DNA from: Artemisia argyi
Taxonomy: Eukaryota; Streptophyta; Magnoliopsida; Asterales; Asteraceae
NCBI GenBank assembly: GCA_030686995.1
Contig: CM060707.1
Location: forward strand, 86,228,472-86,292,471
Direction: 5' to 3'
DNA: 64,000 bases
Shown here: positions 10,707 to 21,701 of the stretch, piece by piece
Layout: the number at the start of each line of letters is the position of its first letter
Numbering within the stretch: the first letter of the stretch is position 1
Translations under genes and position numbers: made by a program
The notes under the pieces: generated by a model
The model's input: the letters and a program-made list of their open reading frames with translations, nothing else
What the model was told of the DNA's origin: nothing
The model's database searches: none

Positions 10707-11088
10707 TGTAGGACCTTAAATATCACAACTTTATCACACAATATAAAAGCAAAGATGAAGTAGAGATGAAAGATGGTGACTTGATATGTATGTATGTGAA
10801 TCGTATACTAGAGAGAGAGAGAGAGATGGAAATGAGAACTTTATTAAGAGAGAAACACACACAATACACACACAAGCACACTCCTCAAATGAGCCTTTGA
10901 GGTGTTTATATAGTAACTTACATATTGCCCTAAAAGGCTTTCCATGGGCTTTATCTAATGGGCTTGGTTTACATATTCTAATAAAGGCTTACATGATATA
11001 CTTAATAAGTACCAAGTCCATAGCCCAATATTCTTAACTATTACAATACTTGTCGACTCAATAATGATCGTCACTTTTAATGCTAACA
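10707..11088 (-). repeat. Element C 3' LTR (left copy)
   Basis: On the minus strand it runs TGTTAGCATT...GGTCCTACA. A TATA box (TATATAAAC) reads on the minus strand at about 10906-10914. The short plus-strand ORF inside is an artefact of the LTR and recurs in the right copy. Confidence 0.9.
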
Positions 11089-11175
11089 ATCTCCCCCTAA
11101 GGGACGATCATTGAGATCTCCCTTTGATTAAATAAATGATCAACACTTCTAATGCTAACAATCTCCCCCTAAGGG
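11079..11175 (-). repeat. Tandemly duplicated polypurine tract / LTR start of element C
   Basis: aatgctaacaatctcccc and the following ctaaggg occur at 11079-11103 and again 72 bases later at 11151-11175, each followed by gatcattgagatctc. The outer copy abuts the LTR; the inner one carries the same tract plus the first bases of an LTR start. Confidence 0.8.
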
Positions 11176-13494
11176 TGATCATTGAGATCTCTCTTTTGTG
11201 ACCTTGATCTTTGATCTTTGAAGCTTGTTCTCTTTGAACTTTGAGTCTTTGCGTAATAGCTTTGCTAGTTCCTTTGTTCCAATCATGCTTTGTGATCTTT
11301 CTTGCCTTTGATCAACATCTTCAAATATGGGTGTCTTTACGTCTTTTCCAACATGCTCATACTTTGTTTGACTTTGAATCTTTGTGAAGTTCTCTTTTCT
11401 TTGACTTTAATCTATGTTTCTTTAGTTTGTAGATTCTTTGACTTTGACTTAGAAACGTTCTGAACTTTGCTTTACTTTGATCTTTGAAGAGAGCTTTGCA
11501 GGGTATGAGCATGTGGATTTTTGAGTGATGGTAACGGTCTTTCACAAAGGAACATTCATCAGTACCTGCATAAAACAGTTAGCAATAAATCAACCGGTAC
11601 TTACAGGTTCGGAATTAGAGATCGTCAACAGCATAGTGTGAAGACTCCTTCTAACCCTTACCAAGGTCGTTCCTGAATCAGATACCCCTGAAAGGGCTTA
11701 CTAGATCCACCGAAGTACATCAATGATTCAGGTGAGTTGTTGGAGATCACCCCACAACTGTAGACCGTTTGAGACATAGTAACCACCATAATATGTAAGG
11801 CAAGATCCGTAGATCTCATAAAAGACTCTTACAACTTGTGTCCTTTTTGACGAACACAAGTGTAATCATAGGAAAGTGTATCCTAAGAGATCTTTTGATG
11901 AATCTCATGGCTCTAGACTCGATAAGTGCACATTTATTTTTCCTATGCGGAGACTAAGGATGGGTCTCCTGCTTCAATATCAACCATCTCTAAGAGATAC
12001 GTTGATAGTTTACATCGGTTCCCCGTGAGAATGAAACAAGCTCTTTTAAGAGAACTTGAGTGGTTAAGAAGGTTTAGTGCAGTGCGTCACTGGGTCCATG
12101 ACATCTTTATCTTCAATACCGGTGTCACCTTAGTAACAACCAATAGCATATGAGTTGAACCCGGTGTCTGCCCTAAGGTTGAACATATGGAGGGCTATTT
12201 CTTTTCACCCTTTTCTTTGCTTTTCTTTTTAATTCTTCAACCCCTTCTTTCTCCTTTCTCATTTATCCCTTTTTTCAATCATACCTAAGGACTTCTAATT
12301 CTACTCTATTGGAATTGTCCTTGGGTAGATCCCTCCGGCTCTGGCAGATCATAGGACGGTTTTTCCTAACCTTAGTCACCTTATAACTCCATGATTATCC
12401 TATTGTTGCCATCAAACCATTCGTGAAAATCTCTCAAAGTGTTTATGATAATAAAACATACTTTGTTAACACTTCGAGAGTTTTGCATTTCATTTGAAGG
12501 ACTCCCCCTTCACATGTGCTCATGAATTGTTAAGAAATTTGCACATGCGTGAGGAGTTTGCACTTTTTAGAATTGATCCACTTTCAATGAACATGACCGA
12601 TTCAAGACACGCTTACATCACTAGTTAGACTAGCTTGAAGTTATTACCCGGCCTGGTCAAGTCCACAGAAAGTTTCTCGAAATGGTACATTTCTACTCAA
12701 ACAAATCCTTTTCGAGACACGCTTACGTGGCTAGTTAAAGAGTTCCATTGCCAGCTTTTAGTTGACAACTAGCTCTAGTAACTAACTTGATGTTATTACC
12801 CGTCGAGGATAAGTCTTTTCGATTACTAACTTTTGTTGTTTCGTCAATTCTTGGGTCATTTCTAAGTCGAGCTCGCACGAGATTCAGCCACAATCTTAAA
12901 CACATTTATCACATTTTAATCACGTCTTCTCCCCCTCAAAAATAGCATATCCATGGTATTTTTTATACCAATTGATTAAAACCTTTGTTTTTGGATAGCT
13001 TATGGGAGAAACGGATGTTTGTTAATCCCGTATAAGTATCCTTTAAGCATGATCATTTTGGAACATCATTTTATTACTCCCCCTCAAAAATAGAACATTT
13101 TGAGTAAATATAAGCTTTTAAGGATTTTAGGGAGTAATATCTTGAGCTACATCATGAAAGGTTTTGAAAACCTTTTGAAAAATTTTTCAAAATTTTGCTC
13201 AAAAAATTAAGAAGACTTTGATAAGCTTTTTGGAGAGAAGTCTTCTTATCTTTTAGGATTGTCGCACATAAATGTACAACAGGGCCCTTTCTTTGAAAAT
13301 CGCGGGTAATACACTGTTATGTGTGCATAAGCCATTATGTTTTTAGGATAAGTGCACGGAAAATCTTTAAACCTTTGCTTGATTAAGCACTTTCCTTTCT
13401 TTGAAGAACGAGTCCTTAGCTGAAATACTAAGAAGTCATTATATTGAAGTTCGAGTCCTTAGCAGAAGTACTAAGAAGTCATTATGTTTTTGGA
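11176..13494 (-). other. Element C 3' non-coding interior
   Basis: About 2.3 kb contains only short chance ORFs. The first 300 bases are rich in ctttga/tgatctttg words. Three ctccccctca runs occur around 12930-13090. I see no pol-like protein in either strand. Confidence 0.6.
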
Positions 13495-13911
13495 TTAGAC
13501 AACAACTTTTGGAACCCATTTAAGCACGGCGCCAACGGGTTTACCATATTTTGAAATCCATTTGAAAGTTGTGTCAATCCGAGACAAAGAAGTTGAATTC
13601 CAACGAGGACTCAAAATTGGTGTTTCATTTCGAAAAAAAGCTCGTGGAATCAACGGTGATTTAAAACTCTTTTGCTTTTGAAAGTTGTTTGAGAAACTCG
13701 ATGTCTCTCTTGGAGTTTTAAAACTTGAAGAAGAAGTTTTCCATCCATTGTTGAAACTCGGTGTTTCATTTCGAAAATTCGTTTTTGAGATGAATGGCAA
13801 CCTTCCAGAATTAGAATTTTTCAAAGCATAGCCATTCCTTTGTTGTAGCGGAAGCATTTCAGAGTATGAATAATTCAAATGTTTTGAACGGCTTTGTTTT
13901 GGTTTCCACAC
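13495..13911 (-). pseudogene. Element C gag-like protein, basic C-terminal part
   Basis: 138 codons rich in Ser, Asn, Lys and Arg contain repeated F(R/S)NETP-type phrases (FRNETPSFNNGW, FRNETPILSPRW) and end in a WVPKVV motif. The basic, low-complexity character suggests RNA binding. It continues out of frame from the coiled-coil segment upstream (13917-14423), so a frameshift lies near 13915. Confidence 0.55.
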
Positions 13912-13916
13912 TGGCT

Positions 13917-16083
13917 TTATCGGAGTAAAATGAGAGTATGGAGTTTGAAAACTTGATTCTTTTCTTTATGAGCACTTGCATTTGAAACCTTTTGAGGAGT
14001 AAATGTTTCAAAAAAATTTGGTCTCTTTGAAAACTTCCTTCCCTTTTGCAAAGAATAGGTGGTAAATTGAGAAACCCTTTTTGGAAATGGTTTTGAAAAT
14101 TCACTCGTGTAAACCTTTTCTGAGACACTTACTTGTGGTTTAGACTCGTTTGAAACTTGAGATTTTACTTTTGACCGGTTAAGAACATCAAACTTTGCTT
14201 TTAAGGCATTGTATGAAGTTCTCAAATCATTGTATTCTTTTTGAAGAGAACGATGATCTGATGATGCCAGTTTTTCATGCAAAGAAGCATTTTGATTTTC
14301 AAGATGTGCAAAATATTTTTCATATCTGTTTGTTTCAATTGAAAAATCATTTTTGACATCACCAAAATCCTTGGTCTGTTGTGCAATCGTCTTTTCCAAT
14401 TCAACAATTTTCTTTTGAAGCACAGATTTTTCTTTTTCAAAAAGATGATTTTGTGCGATCTGAGATTCAGATTTGTTTGAAGTTTGATTCTGAACTCTTG
14501 ACCGCTTGATTGAATCAAACAGGTTTTTGTAAGTCTATTTGAAATGCTTGTTTTCTTTTTGTAATGATGCCACAGCGTGTTCCAACTCAATATTTTTTGT
14601 ATCAAGTTCATCAAGATCAAACTTGATTTTCGTATCATCACAGTTTTCTTCAAAAATCTTTTCTTTTCCTTTAAGCACCGATGTCGAAGAGTTTTCTGAA
14701 AACTTTTTCTCATTGTTCTCTTGCAGTTTTAGTTGGAAAGAAATACTTTGAGCTTCGAGTTTTGTTAAATCTTTCTCAAACTGTGCAGTTCGTTTTGACA
14801 GTTCTTCTTTGACATCAGCTGCTTCTTTTGAAAGCTCGGTGATTTTCTTTTTGAGACAAAGATTTTCAGATTTCAAGAAAGATGTTTGTTCAAAATGCAC
14901 ATTCTCATACTCATGGCTGACAGATACTGACTTGAACGACTCTATTTGATTTGTGAAATATTCTTTTTGAATGTCCAGAATTAAGCATTTTTCATCAAAT
15001 TCGTCTTCAAGAGAGTGAACGTACTTTAAATCTTCTCTCATTTCAGTGACAAGATGTTTTTCAAAGTACTCAAAACTTAAGTTGATATTTTTCACATGAG
15101 GTTCAATCTCATCTTTCAAAATCTTTTAGACTTCTATCTTAAGGCGTAAATCTGATGAAAGAGGATTAGAGAAAACGTTGTATTCGATGTTTTCTTGCTT
15201 AAACCAAATGACCTTTAACGTGTGCTCAATGTGATGTTTAAGACTACAAAATTGTTTCCTTGCTCTATTTTGCCATAACTTAGCATCATAAGTAGCAAGT
15301 TGAGCTTCTTTGAAAAATCTTTTCACATTTGTGTATTTTCTTTTAAAAGGTTCTTTTGGTATATCTGTCAATTGTGTATAACCATACACAAAGCTGTGGT
15401 ACGAGAATGGGGTTTTTCTTTGTTTTACTTTCAACCGTTTTTCCTCTTCAGATTTTAAAATATCTTGAGATTCAAACAAGAGATCATCTGACAATTCTTT
15501 TCCCATATCTTCAACGTTATACAAAATAGGTGTCAGCCTTTTCACTTTGTTTAAAAAAACACGGTTTTCCATTTTCCAACTAAGCACTATTTTCAAAACC
15601 AATTCCAGATGTCTGTTTAGAAACTTCTTCATCTTTAGTAGGCAGCATGTTGATAGTCTGAGAAGTCTGTCCCAATTTTTAAAGTTTGTTTTCAAGATCC
15701 TTTGTTCGTTTCAAAAATTCTTGATTTTCATTCTCAAGTTTTGTAGTAACACTTTCAAAATTTGAAGTGGTTTTCTTAAGCATTGAATTTTCACTTTTTA
15801 AATCACTGTTCTCTTTTACAAGTGCTTGAACCTTTCTGTTGTTAATAACCATTTGAGCATCCAGATTTTGAATGGAACGTTTTTCACGAAGAACAGCTTC
15901 TCTATAACCAACTTCAAGTTCTTCATTTCTTTTTAAAATTGGTTTGACAGACTCTCCATACATTTCAAACTTTTGAGCGTGCGATTTAAGGTTTGAGATT
16001 TCAATTACAAGTTCAGCATTTCTTGTTGTTGCATTTTCAAAATGTATTTCCATTTCCTTAAATCTCTCAATCTCTTTGTTCAA
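13917..16083 (-). pseudogene. Element C gag-like protein, long coiled-coil region
   Basis: Segments at 15679-16083, 15126-15695, 14535-15119 and 13917-14423 are separated by stops or frameshifts. They encode a largely helical protein with Leu/Ile-Lys/Glu heptads such as NSDLKSENSMLKKTTSNFES and ELSKEAADVKEELSKRTAQF. The middle piece has a non-coiled block with KTPFSYHSFVYGYTQL. Long coiled-coil gag proteins of this sort occur, as I recall, in Asteraceae copia-like elements and would drive particle assembly; that role is inference. At least three breaks are visible. Confidence 0.6.
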
Positions 16084-16650
16084 AAAGACATTCGCTTGCT
16101 TAGTTTCACGATTGTCGTTTTTGCATTTGTCAAGTTCATGTTTGAAATTATTGATTAATGAAGCAAATAAAGCACGATCTTGTTCAGAAGAAGATCCATC
16201 CTAGGCAGGCTCATCTCTATTAGGATCCATATCTGGAGAATCAAAAGTGATATTACTATCATTTTGTTCCACCACATAAGTTTCACTAATAGACTCAGGA
16301 TGCTCAGGATGTGTCTGATCATGAATAAACACATTCTCAAATATATCAACATTATCATGAGCATGTGAATGTTGTACCGTAGCCAATATATCTGTGTCTG
16401 ATGAAGGTCTGATATGATCATCTTCGGTGTCCCAAACAGCTTCATTCCTTTGTGTACCATCAGTATCTAAATCATAGCTAGGACTGCTGCTTTCAACCTG
16501 CTGTTCTGAAGATGAATCACTTCACGTGAGAACCAAACTATCAACTGGTGCATCACCCTCATTGACTGTTTCCTCTTCTTTTTGAACATCTTTCTCTATC
16601 ACTTTTTCAGTCACCTCAGTTTCCTTTAACTGCATCTCTCTTTCATTCTG
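16084..16650 (-). pseudogene. Element C gag-like protein, acidic linker (broken)
   Basis: In the minus frame of the neighbouring pieces this region reads as an Asp/Glu/Ser-rich linker (for example 16201-16386) with several stop codons. It joins the N-terminal segment to the coiled-coil part. The overlapping 101-residue minus ORF at 16155-16460 is in another frame and is a shadow. Confidence 0.45.
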
Positions 16651-17175
16651 CTATTTTTCCCGTTTCAGCTTCTCAATCTTATTTAAATTAGCTTCCTCAG
16701 CTTCAAGTATCTTTTCGAGTTCATCCATTTGATTGATGCATTTAGTTCGGAAGGTCGTATAGCTTACCCGAAATTTTTGGTAAAATGCATCGATAAACTC
16801 TGACTGTCTCATTATCCAAGGGTTAAAGATACTCTGAAATTGAGTTTGGATCACTTTAAGAGCTTCCTTGCAGTCACATGTTTGAATTTCTTCTTGATTG
16901 AGTAGTTTTTCAAGTTGATTCAGGTTTTTATTAAGTTTTTCTTTAAAATAATGAAATCGGTCTCTGACGTAGTATTCAAATGCTTGTTCGAACCATGACT
17001 CATATCCTGATATGTTAATAACCTTCTCAACCTGTGACTTGAACACTGTAAACATTTTCTTAAAATCTCTCTCCTTCATTTGCATTTCTTTTTCCATTAG
17101 ATTATGATGTGTGATAAAGGTGATCTTGGATCGGCTCAACGAAATAGGAGTTGTGTTTAGAGTAAGTTGATGCAA
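16651..17175 (-). pseudogene. Element C gag-like protein, N-terminal domain
   Basis: 174 codons. Residues 25-60 are helical; residues 95-160 contain CDCKEALKVIQTQFQSIFNP and WIMRQSEFIDAFYQKF. The end is a Glu/Lys-rich helix (ILEAEEANLNKIEKLKREK). It begins about 1.05 kb after the right LTR and is the first ORF of the element, which fits gag. The frame stops at 16650 and picks up in the acidic linker. Confidence 0.6.
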
Positions 17176-18228
17176 GTTTTTATGGTGAAAATTTTGACCT
17201 AAAACCTTAAAACATCAATAACTTCTTCTCGGAGCTGTTTTAGGCCTCGAAACTTCGCCTGAATCGATAAATCATTCAGTGTGTCATTCTCCTCGGTCTC
17301 ACGGTCGTTTTGACAGCTGATTCGTCGAAAACGGAGTTACGGTTCAAAAGTTATGGCCTTTTGAAGTTCGATCGTCAAAAACCTCACTTTTGTCAAAAAT
17401 CTCGAAACTTTCCTATGTTCTCGAAACTCTGGGATAGCGAAACTTTGCCAGATTGCGAAACTTAGTTGATTTCGAAACTTTTGTGATTGCGAGACTTTGG
17501 AGATTTCGAAACTTTGGTGATTTCGAAATTATGGTGATTGCGAAACTTGTATTCTCGAAAATTGTCAATACAGTGTTCTCGATACTTTAGTGATTGCTGG
17601 AACTTTTTCGAGATCCTGGAACTTTTTCGAAAAGATGTTCTCAAAAAGTTGCAAGTTTTCGAAAAAACCAAATTCACCAAGAAATTTTGAAATTATCCAA
17701 TTTCGAAATTTAGCCAAAAGTCGAAGTATTTTCTTTCTTATACAAGACAGACAATACCGAGTATCCAACTGTGAGCACGAACGAAACCTTTTCTTGTGTT
17801 CTCGAAAAATAGTCAAGAGAGATTTCGAAACTTGGAGAGGTGATTTCGAAACTTTGGCAGATTTTTGATTTAGCAAAAAGCACTCCCAAATGAAGTTTGT
17901 AATCCAAGATTCTTGTACTTCTAGGCTTAAAAACACCAAAACTTGAAGAAAGTTGCAAACTTGATGATTTTTTATGAAACTTTTTCGTGTTCTAGAAAAC
18001 AAGTACAAAATCAAAATCGAATTTTTAAGCTTGAATCTTTCAAAAAGATTGAAACTTTCTTGTTGAGAAAGGTTTATAACACTAGTTTGTAATCAAAAAA
18101 GTGTTAAAAGCCAAGAAAAACAAGAAAAGTAAGAAACTTTTGAAAAAAAACTCGTGTAAATAGCTTAAAAAAATGACCCAAACAAACTTGCAACACTCCT
18201 AAATCATTGTAAGGCTCTTGATATCACT
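17176..18228 (-). other. Element C leader with TTCGAAACTTTG word array
   Basis: There is no ORF on the element strand. Between 17398 and 17880 (and weakly beyond), variants of cgaaactttg / tttcgaaact recur about 20 times on the plus strand. The PBS-like TGATATCAAGAGCC (minus strand) lies next to the LTR near 18213-18226. Confidence 0.75.
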
Positions 18229-18595
18229 TGTAGGACCTTAAATATCACAACTTTATCACACAATATAGAAGCAAAGATGAAGTAGAGATGAAAGATGGTG
18301 ACTTGATATGTATGTATGTGAATCGTATACTAGAGAGAGAGAGATGGAAATGAGAACTTTATTAAGAGAGAAACACACACAAGCACACTCCTCAAATGAG
18401 CCTTTGAGGTGTTTATATAGTAACTTACATATTGCCCTAAAAGGCTTTCCATGGGCTTTATCTAATGGGCTTGGTTTACGTATTCTAATAAAGGCTTACA
18501 TGATATACTTAATAAGTACCAAGTCCATAGCCCAATATTCTTAACTATTACAATACTTGTCGACTCAATAATGATCGTCACTTTTAATGCTAACA
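18229..18595 (-). repeat. Element C 5' LTR (right copy)
   Basis: It matches 10707-11088 with shorter GA and CA repeats. The target duplication gataa follows at 18596-18600. Confidence 0.9.
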
Positions 18596-18600
18596 GATAA

Positions 18601-19109
18601 GTAGAGTAGGAGTTGTGAAGTAGTTGTGCATTGAAGAAGGTGTGAAGTAGACGTGAAGAAGAAGTCGTGAAGCTATCGTGAAGAAGTAGTGAAGTTGTGA
18701 AGAAGTTGTGAGATTAGTTCTAGTTAGGATTAGAACTTGACATTTAGCTTAGTGTCGTTAATCGGTGTAAGCCAATGTGTGTAAGGTTTCTCCGCCATAA
18801 GGAGTTTGTTGACATAGTGAAGAAAACTCTCGAGTGTGGTACTCGGGGAGTGGAGTAGGGCAAGGAAGGTGTCCTTGTAGCCGAACCACTATAAATTCGC
18901 GTGTTGTGGTTTGATCTCTCCATCTCTATCTTCTATTTCATTTCATTACTTTGTTTACATTCTTAGATTGTATCTATTTAGACTTACTCATACTTGTTAA
19001 CAATTGAATTCACATAAGATCGAATCAAATTTTATAAGCAACTATAATTTTTGTAAAAGAAACTCAAAAAGAACGTAAAACTATTCAACCCCCATTCTAG
19101 TTTTCCACA
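18601..19109 (+). repeat. Element B 3' LTR, second part
   Basis: It continues the LTR interrupted by element C. It is rich in gtgaag words (18605-18715) and ends with ctattcaacccccattctag and ttttccaca, a SIRE-type terminus. Confidence 0.7.
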
Positions 19110-20186
19110 CTTTACAATTTAGGAAACTGTTATTATGATTGTCTAAAATAGGTGTTTTGCTAGCTTCAAACACACTATGGAATGTATTGTTGCAATACTC
19201 GTATTGTACTTGAATGCACACATACAAAAGGACAATCATCATTCAAAACATTTTTGAATTTTGAAACAAGTATTCTCAAAGTTTACTCAGATGACTACTT
19301 GTTGTCATGTACAACAAAATTGATCATGGTGGAAACATCGGATTCCGATCTATACGTAGTCTTGCGCATATATGTTCTTTGTATTTGGATAATGGAACTG
19401 TAAGCAGTCGTATTATATAATGAATTGATATACCGGTTATAATCGTCTTCATTTATACTACTGTGTTCTATATTAGCATGTTTAATCCATGAATAATTTA
19501 TTTATTCTAAAATTGTCCATTGCCAGTTGACGATATGGGAGTATCATCGAATTAAGGAAATGTGAGCGTGTTGGTGATTTATTTACCAAACTCACATGTT
19601 GTTCATTGTGATGAACATTAGACTAACCCAACCTACGAGTATTCACTGCGTGGATCGGCATCAATAGTGAATCTCGCAAATGGTTATGTCTCTTATCCTT
19701 AGTCTTGAGATGCAAGTAGGCCTTGCATGTGTGGAATTTTATTCTTTGATATGGTTAAACGCTGTCCTGAATAAGGTAGTTAAAACCATTTTCAGGAGTG
19801 ATTTGAAACACATGAATGACACGTGTAATCAAAATAGAATTTTTTCCTCCACATGTCATGGAGTTAGATACTATTGGGCCCCTCGATGAATTGAACAGAT
19901 GTTTGTATGGCCGTACCCAAATGAGATTAAGATTAATCTTAATTCACTTGGTAATCTTGTTCAATATCTAGATCGAGAAACACAATAGTTGAACAAATAG
20001 AATGACTTCGATCCATGTCTAGTTTTCAACATAGTATCTGTAACAAAAGGATGGATGACATATAAACCATTTAAATGAGACGTTTAAGAAACTACCCTAA
20101 AATATTTCTAGGGGCATTGGCGTGTTGCTAAACGCTAACCTTTGCTTGTATAATTACTTGATTATTATGATGTCGCAAGTGGGAGC
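19110..20186 (+). other. Interior 3' end of copia-like element D
   Basis: About 1.1 kb has no ORF longer than about 73 codons. It leads into GCAAGTGGGAGC (20175-20186), a standard copia polypurine tract, directly before an LTR. I do not recognise any pol residues, so this is either 3' untranslated sequence or fully decayed coding sequence. Element B probably landed inside D. Confidence 0.5.
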
Positions 20187-20914
20187 TGTTGGAGTATGCT
20201 CGTGTCATAATAAATAATTATATGGCTATACATATGTGAGTCCATGGGGTCACACACTTATACACAGAGACACCATTATATATATTGTATTTATCATATT
20301 TACACTATATATACGACTACATAACTCGGGATCAGTAACGGGCTACTAATAACTAAGCTCGTACTTAGTTTATTGGATTGGACCAACAAATGGGCAAGCC
20401 CATTTAGGGCCCCAATGGCAAGCCTAGGTGAGAAAGGAACAAGGGAGAAGTTCAAGGTTGTTAAGTGTAACACTATTTGTTATAACCTCCTATTGATTTA
20501 GTCAATAAAGGTTATCAATCACATTAAAACCTTACCAACTTTCTATCCCCCTTCCTCTAACCAAAAGCCACGAAATTAAAACACTCCATATTAGGGTTTG
20601 TGGTTTTTGATCCCATCTAACCTTGTTCTAGTGTAGTTCAAGGCAAGATCGATTGTTACGAGGTCAAGACTAGCATCGGGTGGTGATCGATGATGTGTAG
20701 TGTGGATCAAGCATAAAGGTGATCTCCTTGGATCACTTGGGTTTCATTGGTGATTCATGTACGTTGGTGAAGGTCTCCATACGATTCAATCGATTACGCT
20801 ACAAAGGTATAACCTTGTTGTCATTTATTTGATTGATCATATGACTCTATGGATCCTTGTTGGTGATGTTTTCCGCTGCGTTTAAATGTTTATTTTATGT
20901 TCTTTTTTTCAACA
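20187..20914 (+). repeat. Element D 3' LTR (copia type, 728 bp)
   Basis: It starts TGTTGGAGTATGCTCGTG directly after AAGTGGGAGC and ends ..TTTTTTTCAACA. Both ends are canonical for copia elements. The 5' partner is not in the window. Confidence 0.7.
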
Positions 20915-20924
20915 TCACCTATAA

Positions 20925-21420
20925 AACATACGAACATATATATAGGTTTACACTTGTGACGGTGTCACGTTAGGGTTGTGACGCCGTCACGTTAGGGTTG
21001 TGACGCCGTCAGCCCGAAGTCATTAGGATTTCTTCTATAATTGTGTCGCCGTTGTGACTCCGTTGCTTTGTGATGTGTGACGTCTTCATGAACTGTGACG
21101 CCATCAGCTCTCCAACCTTGTAAATTATCTGAATCATCACTTGTAAAATATACATCAAATCATCATCTCCAAATGCAAGTGACGACGTCACGTTATAGCT
21201 TGTGATGCCGCCAGGGTCCCTTTTCCTGACGAATTTGCGCCTTGGTTGTTTTCTTCATTTCTTTGTCCAAAATAGCCGAAAACATGTCGATTTCCAGCTA
21301 TCGTGTCCCAAGTACCTATAATGTGAAAAGAAACGATTTATGGCAATAATTGATCACATATGTACGAGTTTAGAGACTAAATGGCCCCCTAAAAATGCAC
21401 GTTTTAATCTCATCCACCAA
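20925..21420 (-). repeat. Family-A-type LTR fragment (U3 region)
   Basis: On the minus strand it reads from a TGGATGAGATTAAAACGTG start through an AGGGGGCCATTTAGTC stretch, then the AGGTACTTGGGA and U3 word array to a TATATATA box (20937-20945 region). This is the same order as 6437-6880. Five or more TGACGNCGTCA-type words lie at 20957-21190. The rest of the LTR is missing, cut where element D begins. Confidence 0.65.
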
Positions 21421-21701
21421 AGTTTGTTTGTATCCAAATTGTACCGGAATCACTTTGGAAGGCACATGACACGAGGGATAGAGCAATGAGCCTTGAGGAC
21501 AAGGCTCGTTTTCAAGCGTGGAGTATCGATACGTGCATGAAGTCCTTGAAATGGTAATTGAGTCGATGGAGAAAATAAAGATTATTTTAGATTTGCATCG
21601 TGGTCTCAGCATATCTCCCATGCAAAATTATTATAGTTAAGCAATATGTATTGTAAAAACAACACGCAGTAGAATATTTTTTCCAAATCTAGAGAGAGAA
21701 A

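Larger units (their letters stand above)
10707..18595 (-). mobile_element. Element C: nested copia-like gag-only LTR element
   Basis: LTRs at 10707-11088 and 18229-18595 (382 and 367 bp; the length difference lies mainly in a GA repeat and a CA repeat) are flanked by the 5-bp target duplication gataa (10702-10706 and 18596-18600). The minus orientation follows from a polypurine tract (CTTAGGGGGAGATT) beside the left LTR and a PBS-like TGATATCAAGAGCC beside the right LTR, which is close to the initiator-Met type. The interior codes only for a broken coiled-coil gag-like protein; no pol is visible. It is therefore non-autonomous. It sits inside the 3' LTR of element B, so it is younger than B. 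Confidence 0.9.
7844..19109 (+). mobile_element. Element B: Ty1/copia (SIRE-like) 3' portion, split by A and C
   Basis: Two ORFs (to 8282, and 8906-9496) lead to a polypurine tract (AAAAAAGGGGGGATT, about 9958-9971) and an LTR starting TGTTGATATAAATAATG at 9972. That LTR is interrupted by element C and resumes at 18601, ending ..CTAGTTTTCCACA at 19109. The pattern AAAAGGGGGATTGTTG and an LTR end with CAACCCCC..CTAG is typical of SIRE/Maximus copia elements. The 5' half lies to the left of element A, outside the window. Confidence 0.7.

Noticed and set aside
10786..11037. ORF starting MYVCESYTRERE, repeated at 18308-18544
   Set aside because: Both lie wholly inside the two LTRs of element C and read against the element's orientation.
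16155..16460. 101-residue minus-strand ORF rich in Met/Leu/Ile
   Set aside because: It overlaps the acidic linker frame of the C gag-like protein; the composition is that of a shifted frame.
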